DNA of 64,000 nt from Cantharellus purpuraceus (GCA_025174535.1 JALBUN010000009.1:186001-250000); one strand, 5' to 3'; counted from the first letter of the stretch, positions 31,791 through 42,474 are shown. Notes: generated by a model not told the origin, from the sequence alone. Translations and numbers: made by a program.

Positions 31791-32530
31791 ACCTCAAACA
31801 GTTGTCTTGAGAATTCAACATATTCGTCAACAGAAGTACATGGCTCCCAGTGGTGAAACCCCTACTCCGAAGTGATATACTAATTGTGTGATATGCCAAG
31901 ATAGAACAACCAATGCCAAAAGCATCATTACTGTTGGAGAGCCCACTTCCCATTGATTCACCATGCTCTTGTTGAAGGAGCTGTGTCAATTCCCCAGCAC
32001 ATGCCTCAATGATATATTCGTTGACCTTGTCCAGTAAATCCCCACCATGGCTATTAAAAAACACATAACTCTGTAGATAATTTATATATATAGACCCAAG
32101 GTGATATTGACAAGAGCAAGTATGAATTGGTAGATTGGGATGTCCATGGTCCACACAAATACAAACCATACAGCCCAGAAGCCACATAATGTATCATCAT
32201 TCTGTACACCCACTGATTCACTGGAAAACACTGTCTTTGTGGATGTCTGGTGTAGGTCAATTATCTATACACATACAAGATGTTCACTAATAACCTACCA
32301 GAGCATCTGGGGCATGTGTGAGGTAGAGATGTATTTGCCACTGGTCTTGGATCATCATTGAGGGTGACATTGACAATAGAGAATTGTATGCTACACATGG
32401 CTTTCTGACAGCATGACCAAGATCATGGCAGAAGATCAACCAGTGTGCATCACAGAGGTCAAAGAAAACCAGGTGTTTGAATGGCTGCAACCAATGCAGG
32501 TTGAGAAGAGTGTGGGCATGGCATGATTGC
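31791..32530 (-). pseudogene. Ulp1-like (C48) cysteine peptidase remnant
   Basis: Minus-strand coding remnant reading right to left. Exon 1 has DAHWLIFCHDLGHAV, where HW is the catalytic His motif of C48 peptidases, then AYNSLLSM at the Asp position (Asn here). After a 51-nt GT..AG intron come VGVQNDDTLCGFWAVWF, with the Q and C-G of the active site, and DIPIYQFILALVNITLG. Further open pieces follow (LDKVNEYIIEACAGELTQLL and SVDEYVEFSRQLFE) but do not join in one frame. Such domains are common in Agaricomycete transposon-linked genes. It is truncated at both ends. Confidence 0.55.
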
Positions 32531-32533
32531 TAG

Positions 32534-32624
32534 CATATAGTGATATTCAGGAATGGAAAAGCAATATAAAGCACATTGGTGCTGCATAAATAGAATTTGA
32601 TAGGGAAAAGGTGATTCCCATACA
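32534..32624 (-). mobile_element. LTR-C fragment
   Basis: About 90 bp of the terminal part of LTR-C in reverse orientation, ending CCCATACA. It abuts the peptidase remnant on the left. Confidence 0.75.
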
Positions 32625-32910
32625 CCAAGGCTGTCACAATGCCCTTACAAATCTACTCCATCTCATGATGTCACTACCACCTCTCAAGCTGCCACCTCAC
32701 TCCATGGAATCTCACATTCTCAATGTACTTCCAGTAGGAAAAATGGACAGAAATCTGTGAGTCCTCAGCAGAATATTTGATGTGCAGTAATCTCATGTTT
32801 TATATAGGTGTTGTCTACATCCTTGCCTCCCAAACAGGCTGCAAACCCTGTTCCTAAGATCCATATCCCTGTCAAGAAGAAGGCTATTGAAACCACAAAT
32901 GTCTAAAGGT
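32625..32910 (+). pseudogene. C-terminal end of an unrecognised spliced gene
   Basis: Plus-strand coding end in two exons. The first is Ser/Thr-rich and ends NGQKS near 32757. A GT..AG intron of about 50 nt, ending TATAG, follows. The second exon reads VLSTSLPPKQAANPVPKIHI and ends with a Lys-rich KKKAIETTNV before TAA near 32908. The frames agree across the intron. The rest of the gene is missing, cut by the LTR-C fragment. Confidence 0.4.
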
Positions 32911-33126
32911 GCAGATCTTTAGTTGTATATCTTTTATTTATTAACAATGTTGTTCAGTTTTTTGTGGGTCATTATATGTGCTCAATATACCACCCTGAAG
33001 TTCCCTGGCTGTGACAATGACTGATAATAGACCTGATTCTGTGTTTTTCTGTTCATATTTGTGTTTTCTTTTTGTTCATATCTGTCATATCAAGCTATCA
33101 TTGCTATGAAAAATAAAACATTTTGC

Positions 33127-33434
33127 TGTAACTGATCCATGTTATGACTATATTCATTAACACCCAGATCCCCATCCAATCCACCCAGATCCCCACATAT
33201 ACAAAATCTATACTCCATTTGGAAATTGTCATGCCTCCATTAGTCTGTCCAACCAACACTGCTGACTCCACCCATCCATCTCCAGTTTCATTGATACATC
33301 AGCATCACCATAGAAACCTGGACACCCATCCCTGTTGGACTCAGACATACTCATGTAAGGCCATCGGCCTCAGAGACCCATTACCAGAGTGATTATTTTT
33401 AGATTTCAAATATGTATTTAAGTCATACAGCTGG
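33127..33434 (+). mobile_element. LTR-B fragment, plus orientation
   Basis: 5' part of an LTR-B copy (starts TGTAAC) matching the reverse complement of 22460-22775. It is cut at 33434 by LTR-C, with gctgg at the junction. The missing 3' half, with the complementary flank ccagc, is found in inverted orientation at 27541-27695. The stretch 32911-33126 holds no recognisable feature apart from AATAAA. Confidence 0.65.
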
Positions 33435-34933
33435 TGTATGGGAACCACCTTTTCCCTATTAAATTCCATTTATGCAGCACCAATGTGCTATTCTTTGCTT
33501 TTCCATTCCTAAATATCAGCATATATTTGATGCTTGTACCTGGAATGGACTTATTCAAATATTCTCTAATTTTCCATATTTTTTTCAGGAATATTCCATG
33601 CAGAACTCGGCCCAGAATCATTTATTTCTGCTGTGCTACAGTTGTGGACCCATAGGCACCCACAAACCTTCACACAGCCGCCTCTCCCCTTTTGGACCAG
33701 GCATTTGGCTTGAATTCAAGCTCAGATGTCTCTGATCAATAAATATTCTGTAACTTCACAACCACAGCCTCTCAGGGCACTATTTTCTGTGGAGATCATC
33801 ACCTGAGATGTGGCTATCCATGGCTGTCCAAACCAGTGCAGAAAACAGGGTGGACACCCTTCTTTTTGCCTGATCAGTGCCTAGTTCAGGGATCAAATCA
33901 GCTGATGGGTGATCAGATCAGGTGATTGCCTTGGAATATCCTACCCCTTTCCATAACATTCTAGCTGTTTCCCTCTATTATTAGATAGAACTTTCCAGAA
34001 CCATTATTCAGCTCCTGATCAGTGTTAGTGCTGTGATCAGAACCTGTGATTGGCTTGGAATATTCTACCCCTTTCTTCCACCTTCCACAACCTTCCAGTA
34101 GTTTCCATCTATTAATAGACGCTTATTCAGAAATACAACAAATACGTATGTACAACCTATTTTCCTCAAATTTTATACAATACACTTCAATTCAAACTTA
34201 TTTTCATATTTCAACATGATTCTCAAATTTTACACAATATACTAGATTAAAACATATTTTGATATTTTGGCATAATTCTCAAAAATAATTGTTTTTTCCC
34301 CATTTAGTGGTGGCAACTCCCTTGAGGGAACATCCAAATATCATTGATTCTTTCTTATACAATACTTGTAACATAATTTGAACTATCTTTAATCCCCACC
34401 TGGTATTTGTATATCTAAATACCCTATATAATACCAATTATATTCATATATACATTCCTATTATATCCATGTAAATAATTATGTTCATCTCAACCAAATA
34501 TCTTATCTTTTAAAGTTTATTAAAATATAGAATATATGTTTATATTTATGAAAATTTCACACATCCGAAATCTTTTAAGATATCCAAATTGTAACTCCCT
34601 GGCTTTATGTATCATTGAAATTCTGATGTATATCTCATATACATTAGAATATTGTATACTGACATGATTCCGAACAAGCGTCATAGGTAGAATATTCCAG
34701 AAGCATTAGTCAGCCCCTGTAAATACAATATATAAGGAGGCCATTCTGCCTCTGAAATAGTAATATATTCTACCACTTCTACCCATCTTCTGCACACCAG
34801 TGTGACTAGAGTGACATACAGTGTCATCCTCTATATCTCAGTAACTGTTGATTACCAGTTCAAGGATCTTTTACAGTTGTGTAACTGTACTTGATTGCAC
34901 TTGAAGTAGTGATATTCCTGCTTTGGGCATGAG
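33435..34933 (+). mobile_element. LTR-C copy 2, truncated, carrying a MITE
   Basis: Plus-orientation LTR-C beginning TGTATGGGAACCACC. It is interrupted at 34118-34682 by a MITE and stops at 34933 before its normal end, where an inverted LTR-C begins. The pre-insertion sequence of the MITE site is visible in LTR-C copy 1. Confidence 0.85.
34118..34682 (-). mobile_element. TIR element (MITE) copy 3, 565 bp
   Basis: Reverse orientation relative to copies 1 and 2. Ends are GACGCTTATTCAGAAA and CCGAACAAGCGTC, with the 3-bp duplication ata at 34115-34117 and 34683-34685. It lies in LTR-C. No transposase is encoded, so it is non-autonomous. Confidence 0.9.
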
Positions 34934-35512
34934 TGTTTTGGAACCTGCAAAATTATGGTGTTAGGGCAAACTCTAAATCACCACAATTCCATGAATGAAC
35001 AGCTGAGAAGAATATCAAACCCTGCTGCAGCACAACTCCAGAAACAATTTAACATTTGTACTTTGGTTACAATCCTTTGTATTGGTCAATGCAGACTATA
35101 TGCAGAAAAGTAATATGTTTCTTAGCAGCAAGAAATGAATAAGACTTCCAGAGTCTAGAGTTCACAGATGCTTAGGGGTCCAGATATTCCAAAAAGAGGG
35201 GAATGCACTTAGAGGCTAGAGGAAGTAGGTGGATGAATCCAACTGTCCAACCAGTGGCACTCAGAAGCGGGTAACAGCGATGTGTGAAGTAGTCTAGCAA
35301 CTGCTTCACACGAGTTCAAGCTTCTAATGCTCTGCAAAGGCAGTATACACTAGATATTCCTGAAAAAATATGGAAAAATAGAGAATATTTGAATAAGTCC
35401 ATTCCAGGTACAAGCATCAAATATATGCTGATATTTAGGAATGGAAAAGCAAAGTATAGCACATTGGTGCTGCATAAATAGGATTTGATAGGGAAAAGGT
35501 GGTTCCCATACA
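34934..35512 (-). mobile_element. LTR-C copy 3, internally deleted
   Basis: Both ends of a reverse LTR-C are present (TGTTTTGG at 34934, CCCATACA ending 35512) but the middle is missing; the deletion joint is near 35355. It is placed head-on against copy 2. Confidence 0.85.
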
Positions 35513-35636
35513 CTATGCCCAGTGGTCCTTGAGCTTCAAGTAGGCTCCGAAGTGCATCCCAAGCTTCTTTTGACGAGGATGCACTTGATATATAAACCAG
35601 CATTGAGTCAGCTACTCTCAATCTGATAGTGGACAG
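35513..35636 (-). pseudogene. Ty1/copia Gag fragment, downstream piece
   Basis: Minus-strand frame with RVADSMLVYISSASSSKEAW and LRSLLEAQGPLGI, typical of copia-type Gag (UBN2 / gag-polypeptide). It continues the piece at 37090-37280 in frame when the solo LTR-A and one gacag copy are removed. It is cut at 35512 by LTR-C. Confidence 0.8.
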
Positions 35637-37089
35637 TGTATGGGAACTGGTTTTCCCTTAAAAAGATCTTGTTTAAAGTCCCAAAACTGTACAATTCCGC
35701 TTGATGGCCTTAAAATATCAGCATATATCTGCTGCTTTCTCTTTATTCAGGGCCATTCAAATATTCTCTATTTTTTCATATTTTTTTTGGGAATTTTCCA
35801 TGCAGAAATGAGTCTACAAACTTATTGTTCTGCTGGGCAAAGTTTTGGACCCACATGGACCCACAAACCTTCGCAGATGTCAGCAGCCTCAAAGTCAGCC
35901 GGAGTCACCCGGACAACTGACTCATTTTCAATCACATGACTCATTTCAATCTCCAACTCAATCTGGTCACCACTGCCAGTAAATCCTCAATATCTTCCCA
36001 ACCACTGCATCTCCTGACTCCATTTTCGGTGGAGAGTTCAATAGAAGCCATGCCTACCCATAGCTGTGCTAATCAGCCTGGGAAACCAAGTATTGACCGA
36101 GTTATTTGAGTAATGGTGACTCATGCAATGACTCCTGCCATGACTCATGCTATGACTCCTTCCATGACTCATACCATGACTCCTGTGATTACTTATACTA
36201 TGACTCCTGCTCTGACTCACACTATGACTCCATCCATGACTCATGCCATGAGTCAGAGCAAATCCAAGCAGCTCATTGGCTAGGAAACTTCCACCCCCTT
36301 CTCACATATTCCACTAGCTTCCAGTAGTTTCCATCTATTAATAGGTAGAAGTTTCCAGTAGTATTAGTCAGCTCCTGTAAATACAATATAAAAGGAGCCC
36401 ATTCTGCCTCTGAATAAATAACCATTTCTACCCCATCATTTGCACATCAGTGTGACTAGAGTGACATACAGTGTCATCCTCTATATCTCAGTAACTGTTG
36501 ATTGTCCAGTTCAAGGGTTGCTTACAGTTGTGTAACTGTATTCGATTGCACTTGAAGTAGTGATTGTCCTGCTTTGGGCGTGAGTGTAGTATCTACCTCA
36601 CGTGACTACAAATCTACAGGGTGAGATTGTCTGTCGATAGTCCTGCCATTAGTGCTCTTGTTTAAGTTACTAGTGTGTACTGCCTTTGCAGAGCATCAGA
36701 ATCTTGAACTCGTGTGAAGCAGTTGCTAGACTACTTCACACATCGCTGTTACCTGCTTCAGAGTGTCACTGGTTGGACGGTTGGATTCATCCACCTACTT
36801 CCTCTAGCCTCTAAGTGCATTCCCCTCTTTCTGGAATATCTGGACCCCTAAGCGTCCGTGAACTCTAGACTCTAGAAGTCTTATTCATTCTCTACTGCTA
36901 AGAAACGTATTACCTTCCTGCGTATCGTCTGCATTGACCATTACAACGGATTGTAACCAAAGTACAAATGTTAAATTGTTTCTGGAGTTGTGCTGCAGTA
37001 GGATTTGATATTCTTCTCAGCTGTTCATTCACGGAATTGTGGTGATTTAGAGTTTGCCCTAACACCATAATTTTGCGGGTTCCAAAACA
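35637..37089 (+). mobile_element. Solo LTR-A with TSD gacag
   Basis: Complete LTR of 1453 bp with gacag at 35632-35636 and 37090-37094. The bZIP array has 12 units. It is inserted in the copia Gag gene. Confidence 0.95.
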
Positions 37090-37280
37090 GACAGTGCCTG
37101 GCAGTCCCTCTTCTTCCATGCATCAAGATTTGGGGCTTGGGCTGCAGGTAATGTCCCCTGTTTGATGTATTCCCACAAGCCTTGGTCCATTAATATGTCA
37201 ATCATTTTTATTTTCCAGACCGCATAATTTTCCGCACCTTTAAGCAGGTTGATGCGATAGACATTAGTGTGTTCTGCCAT
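37090..37280 (-). pseudogene. Ty1/copia Gag fragment, N-terminal piece
   Basis: Minus-strand start of a copia Gag: MAEHTNVYRINLLKGAEN, YAVWKIKMIDILMDQGLWEY, then LDAWKKRDCQALS at the LTR junction. The pattern N-x2-W-x4-DIL-x3-LW is characteristic. The ATG at 37280 is plausible. No copia LTR or pol is present. Confidence 0.8.
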
Positions 37281-37498
37281 GGATTTGTTGTCTTTGTGTT
37301 ACGGTGCTGGGTGCGGGTATAAGGTTAGGCAGCAGGGCCCATAACCTATTGAGAAAGTATGATGATTATTGTGTATTCTAATATGCATGTACTTATAGTA
37401 AACATAAAGATCTCTACATAGTAATGCAGTGTGCATTTCCAAGCAACCATCGCAGCCATTGGTCCGATGCGTTGGCAGGCCGAGGTTGTCATGGTCTC
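37281..37498. other. Spacer between copia Gag and host DNA
   Basis: Non-coding. It may contain the copia leader, since GGTTATGGGCCC on the minus strand could belong to an LTR/primer junction, but no LTR can be delimited. Confidence 0.3.
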
Positions 37499-38478
37499 TC
37501 AGCGATCCTCAACAAGGTCAAACTGCTCCTGGGTGCAAAGCTGACTTGTATCCCCAAGTGGGGTTTCACCAAGGATGCGAATGAGACTGGCAACAGTCTT
37601 GGATCGGACTTGATCATCGCCCAGCGTGCCTGAATTATCCACGACGATTAGAGAACAACAGAATTTGAGCGCCCGCTTGAAGACGGGGCGATCCCAGAAA
37701 CCGAGGTCATTTGTGTGATATATACAAGTAGTGGGTGAATCAGCCTCAGTCCATTCTTATGCCATCCATGACTGTGAGTCTCGTCGACAAGCACGGCTAG
37801 CGTACGATTCATGACTGCTTTTGAAGTGTTCCAGTGGCTTGACTGGAGAAGTGTAAAGTCAACATCTCATTCAATGGATTATCATAAATGTCTATCTTCC
37901 CTCTTGTCAAGCCCAAGTCCAATGCCAACTAGCATGCCTGCTAGAAACATGCAGTCCGTTACCAGACGGTGGGGAGAGAGGGGCACCTTGGAGTCAAGGC
38001 AGATTCCAATGAATTTAATCACAAACATGTCAAATTTCAGGTCACCTTTACCCTTGTGCAGACGGTATGTGAACATACGTGCCATCCACATCCTGTCTGA
38101 CAAAGGGAGGCGTGATATATCCAAATGGTCAGGTGAATTATCCACTGCAGAGGAAACGACCAAAAAGCCTGGATCATCTGGATCCATGTCCCACCGATTG
38201 TAATAACCTCCCAAGGCTACGTCTCCGTCTGTGTAGATACGAAACGGATTGTCCAAATCTTGTTCAACACAAAGTCCCCATATTGCTTTCAGGCATCCCA
38301 CCGCAGGATAGTGACCGAAATCAATGTAATTTGATGCACCATAATAAGATAAGAAATAGAGAGCATGCTTCAGGTAAGATCCAACAAACCAACAGGCGTG
38401 GGGACGATGACCGGGACAGAAACTTTGATGCGTGCGCACCCAGGTGTCATAGAAGGGAGGGAAAAAACCAATGAGATG
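37499..38478 (-). pseudogene. Decayed host gene of unknown function
   Basis: Minus-strand coding region without a visible start codon. The first exon (from about 38478 to near 37890) reads FFPPFYDTWVRTHQSFCPGH, then YLKHALYFLSYYGASNYIDF, LGGYYNRWDMDPDDPGF, SRLPLSDRMWMARMF and KFDMFVIKFIGICLDSKVPL. After a poorly defined intron the frame resumes (KPLEHFKSSHESYASRAC), hits a TAA near 37757, and continues EWTEADSPTTCIYHTNDLGF, then a stretch ending EQFDLVEDR with TGA at 37499-37501. The text is protein-like throughout, but the missing 5' end and the internal stop suggest a pseudogene. I do not recognise the family. Confidence 0.5.
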
Positions 38479-38527
38479 CTTGTTGTAGTAAATTTACAGT
38501 TGCAGATGGTCTCATAGTAAAATCCCT

Positions 38528-39724
38528 TCAAAGTCGAGCAAAGGCAACAGCCTGATCCTCTACGGCCGTAACCAGCCGCAGGTCGAGTTTGGCCGCGTCC
38601 AAAATCTCTTGATATAGCCCCTTCTGAAGGAAGATATAGGTTGAGATTTCGATCACCCGAAAAACAGCAACTAATACCTTGATCAAGCCGTAAACCCCTG
38701 TCTTCGCATCACCGCTTCGTTTATCGGCTAACGCCAACGCATGCTTCAGGACGGTCTCGCTTCCGCCGTCAATAATCTCATCTACCATTCTCCAGGCGAG
38801 GAGTTCCTGCGGCGTCCATCTGTGACCTTCCTGGACGGTCTTACGCAAGATAATGGGATCACGAAGTTTAACGCGAAGAAATACCATTACGGCATACGGA
38901 AAATCGGACCCCAAATGAACCTATGTTCATGTGGAATTGGAAAGAGGTGAAAGGGCACAGCGATTCACGATACCTCATTCATCGATGCCCAGCACTTTCC
39001 AGAGGACATGACTCTGTAATCACAACCAAGTCCCAAGAGCCACCCACCGGCAAATGCGTGACCATTTATGGCTGCAACCATGGGAACTACCATTCATTAA
39101 ATCATCTCCGCACGATCACTGAAAGGTCTATGTTGCTCACTTGGGAATGTCACCAGACGAACCAGGAATGGATGAAAAATATCTATTTGGAAAAAACCAT
39201 GCTGCAACAACATCATCAGCAAACGACTAGCTCTTACTGTGGAAAAACCCCTGCTCCGCTAAGGCAGCATCAAGTTTGAGTCCTAACCAAGTGTCAGAGC
39301 GCTGCATTACGTACTGGTCACAGCCTGGTGGTAACTCACCGTTACTGAAAAATTTATTTTGTTTCATATTTCCTGTTATAACGACAGCGCCCTTTCCCGA
39401 TTCCACGTCCCTCCGCTCTTGCGCAGATCTCCACGCATTCCGCCATGCCAACTCAACGTGATCGAGGGCAGGCAGGAACGCATTACAAAGGAAATGAGAG
39501 GTGAATCGGCTATCGGGACCTTGCCGCGTACTTTAGCGATGTTAGTTTTCACGGGAAAGATTGACCAATAAACCGTTGTGTAATTCAACCTGCCATATAT
39601 GAGGCAATGCTATTTTCCATTCGCTATTAGTACTCTAAGGAATATGTAATGTCTGTAGATACTCACGACGTGTCACCGTGAGGAGATGGTTCTCCTTGGA
39701 TGGGAAATGAATAGGATATTCCAT
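38528..39724 (-). CDS. Enoyl-CoA hydratase/isomerase family protein (crotonase fold)
   Basis: Eight exons on the minus strand: 39667-39724, 39574-39609, 39340-39519, 39238-39282, 39141-39182, 38974-39086, 38678-38920, 38528-38623. The seven introns are 53-57 nt with GT..AG ends, and all phases agree, giving 270 aa. The protein starts MEYPIHFPSKENHLLTVTR. It shows the crotonase pattern: WQVELHNGPDSRFT, KGAVVITGN, the PMVAAINGHAFAGG oxyanion-hole segment, CDYRVM, and LRKTVQEGHRWTPQELL near the C-terminus. Family members hydrate or isomerise enoyl-CoA in fatty-acid oxidation, often in peroxisomes; the sequence resembles fungal delta3,delta2-enoyl-CoA isomerase types. The C-terminus ends AVAFARL: ARL is a possible PTS1-like tripeptide. 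It is intact, with no stops. Confidence 0.9.
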
Positions 39725-40039
39725 TAACTGTTGCGATCGACAATGTGTGATATTGTTATCGGTGAGTCCAACATTTACATAAGCTCGGCCTTCTTTCTGC
39801 ATTAGCTAAGGCAGCAAGACCTCCAGGTTTTCCAGAGAGGTGACCGAAACATTGGTCTAGAGATACTATTTGTCTCGAAGTATGAAAGCAACTATATATT
39901 ATCCCTTCTGCCGATTGATGGAGAGCATTGACGCGTAACGCTTGCCAAGGGTGTCACTAAATCATATGGAAACGAACAGAATAACGGCACCACGCGTTCC
40001 TAGTACTGTCACTATATCCTCCTGACGCTCGCATGATTC
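39725..40039. other. Intergenic region, probable promoter of the hydratase gene
   Basis: 315 bp between the start of the crotonase gene and the stop of the dehydrogenase gene, both on the minus strand. It should hold the crotonase promoter and the dehydrogenase 3' UTR. No convincing TATA box was seen. Confidence 0.4.
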
Positions 40040-41208
40040 TTAGGCATCCACGTCTATGCTCATAGAGACATCGCTCCAGTCCTGAAGTGTCTTCAATGTG
40101 CTCTCGCACTTGGCCTTCACATCTCTTACCGCATCGCTGCCCAAGAACAAGTTTCCAGTCCATGCTCTACCTTGTGCGACACCCTCGTCTTTCACAACAT
40201 TCACGATCGCCAAAGCAGCTTTCTTGGGATCCCCCGTCTGCGTACCATTTGTCTTATCGAGGTAAGCCCGCACGCCGTTGCGTATGTCTGCGTACTCTGG
40301 GAGGTCCTGTCCCGTAACGAACTCAACATGGTCGATGTTCGCCGTGCGCAATCCGCCAGGGATAACGTTGAGCACCTTGATGTTCAACGGTTGGAGTTCA
40401 GCAGCTAGTGCGTCCCCAATGGCTTACGCCAATGGATCATGGTTTTAGTCGTCACTGAGGATGAATACGATATATGTCTCCTACCATGTATGGCCGCCTT
40501 TGAACTCCCATACATTGCTGCTCGTTCCCATCTATTTAGAATCTGCACTAACGTATATCTCAATCCAAGATGAAGCAGCTAACCATTTGTCTTCCAAAAC
40601 AGGCTAAGTCAGCACAGCAATGGATGTTGGATGTCTCGATCTCACCGGAAAATTTGTGCGCCACCCTGAGCGGCTGCCCACAAAAACAATGGTGCCACTT
40701 CTACGGGCTTTCATGTACGGCAGGAATGCATTGGTGACGTTTATGCTTCCGTAAATATTTGTTGCATACATCTTCATAAAGCTATCAACTCTGTGCGAGA
40801 CACAGCATCAGAAGAGAAAACAATGGGCTTTAGGGACAACAAACCCAGCTTCCTCGATGGTTCCCACCATCGAATATCCAGCGTTGTTTACAAGGACGTC
40901 AATGCGCCCCCAAACAGCCGCGGCTTGCTTTGCTTTCTCCTCAATCGCTTCAAACATATCCGTAACATCCAGTTGAAGGAAAGTAAAAGTTTCTGGATAT
41001 AAGTTCCCCAGATCTAGAAGCGTTTGTTCAGATCGCGCGGATGCAACGACCCTGTCACCTCGAGCGAGAATGGCGAGAGTTAACTCGCGACCTAGACCAG
41101 CTGAAGCACCTGACAGATGCACGTTTAACTCTTGTAAATCCATATGTCCAATCACTGATACGCACCTGTAATAACCCATACCATCTGCGAGGATATGCCT
41201 GAATTCAT
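40040..41208 (-). CDS. Short-chain dehydrogenase/reductase (SDR), 297 aa
   Basis: Five exons on the minus strand: 41166-41208, 40845-41109, 40646-40790, 40485-40542, 40040-40422. All introns are GT..AG with consistent phases; the third is 103 nt, the others 54-62 nt. The product has the classical SDR layout: TGASAGLG cofactor motif (residues 14-21), DVT (62-64), NNAG (89-92), catalytic Asn in YATNIYG (114), Ser in FVGSRSGW (142 or 144), and Tyr-x3-Lys in YGSSK (162, 166), followed by IPGGLRT. This is an NAD(P)-dependent oxidoreductase, probably cytosolic; the substrate is unknown. The start at 41208 is upstream of a second in-frame ATG at residue 9. It is intact. Confidence 0.9.
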
Positions 41209-41270
41209 GCTGTAAACCGTTACAGTGAGATAGAAGCTTGTCGCAGGCGCCAACTTTGTCTTACTATTCA

Positions 41271-41277
41271 TATTTAT
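41271..41277 (-). promoter_or_regulatory. Possible TATA element of the SDR gene
   Basis: ACATAAATATGA on the minus strand, about 63 bp upstream of the SDR start codon. The spacing is plausible, but the motif is AT-rich and unsupported by anything else. Confidence 0.3.
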
Positions 41278-41485
41278 GTCCCACACCGGGTGCAAAATTG
41301 ACCGGTCCACTTAATGTTGATTGACCCTGATCCAAATGTGGTAGTCTTACGTAGTCTCTTACCTCGAGTTTCATGGGAAACGGTATAAGTAATTATCGTC
41401 CCGCCAAGCATATATTCCCAGAACAGAATATGCCCTCTTCCCTTCTTGTCTGTTACATCATCCGGGAGACAGACTTCCTACCACA

Positions 41486-42390
41486 TCACCTATTCATGAG
41501 CTCAGAGGCAGGCAGGAATCGATGACACGCTCAGCAACACCGACGTTTCTCACGCGGATTATTGGAAGGTCAATTCAGCTCTGCGGTTTCCATCATCTCT
41601 ATACGCTACTCGCTTCTCTGGGCTGTCATTGTGGTTCCAGCACTTCCCCAACACGATACAAGGCTTGAAGACTACTACCTCCGTCTCGAATTAACGCGTG
41701 GGCAAAGGTATATTGCGTCTGGTAAACTCAGAATTCATCCACAGAAGGAGCTACGCTGACGTAGATTGCAATATCATTGGAAGGAGATACATAGAGGTTA
41801 CTATGAGAGGAGACAGTCAAACGATTGATGAGGGCGAACCTATTGAATCGAATCCCGAGCGCTACACCGAGGATGAATATGGAAATTCTTTTTCCGCGGA
41901 AACAACTACCCATACAAGGGCAGACGTGGTGAATTTTTTGCGGTTCCTTGTCCTCGGGTTGTCTGTCTGATGAGACCTCCAGATACCCCCCTCCATGTGC
42001 TGCGATCAAGCGAGCACCCAGAGTTGAAGGCTCGTTAGTGAAACATTACCATCTCGTTGAAAACAAGTGTTGACTTCATTGTGGATGTAAAGCAGCAATA
42101 CTATTCCTATAATTTGCTGCCCTGTAGAGCACTTGGCGTGAGGTAGGGGGTTATTGTAACGCGCAGTTTCCGTCTATACTTGTAATAAACACTTTCAAAT
42201 TTCATTATCTACTCAGCAAGATTGAATGGGTGAGCTTGAATGGATTGAGTACTGAATACAATGTCAAGAGTGTTACCGTGACATGTCAAACCCTGCCTCT
42301 AAAATGATCCTGCATGCGTCTTGCGTCTTGCTATCACTTTCCATGGTCACTACATCAACATCGCTCGCGAGACTTAGAAACCTGATGCCT
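41486..42390. repeat. Segment S, copy 1
   Basis: About 0.9 kb that recurs in direct orientation at 59409-60350, with scattered substitutions and small indels. The copies share CTGTCATTGTGGTTCCAGCA, a CTACTACCTCCGTCTCGAAT block and the TTTCCATGGTCACTACATCA block. This copy keeps a 65-codon plus frame (41562-41759) that is broken in copy 2. On the minus strand, 42280-42410 encodes a short tail (SLASDVDVVTMESDS) also present in copy 2, so S probably contains the end of a minus-strand gene. Function unknown. Confidence 0.75.
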
Positions 42391-42474
42391 TGCGAGTCCT
42401 GTGAGTTAAGGTGCTGCAATTGCTTTGGATAAACATCTCGTCAGTACTTTTGTGCATTCGAGGCGCGTGCTTTT

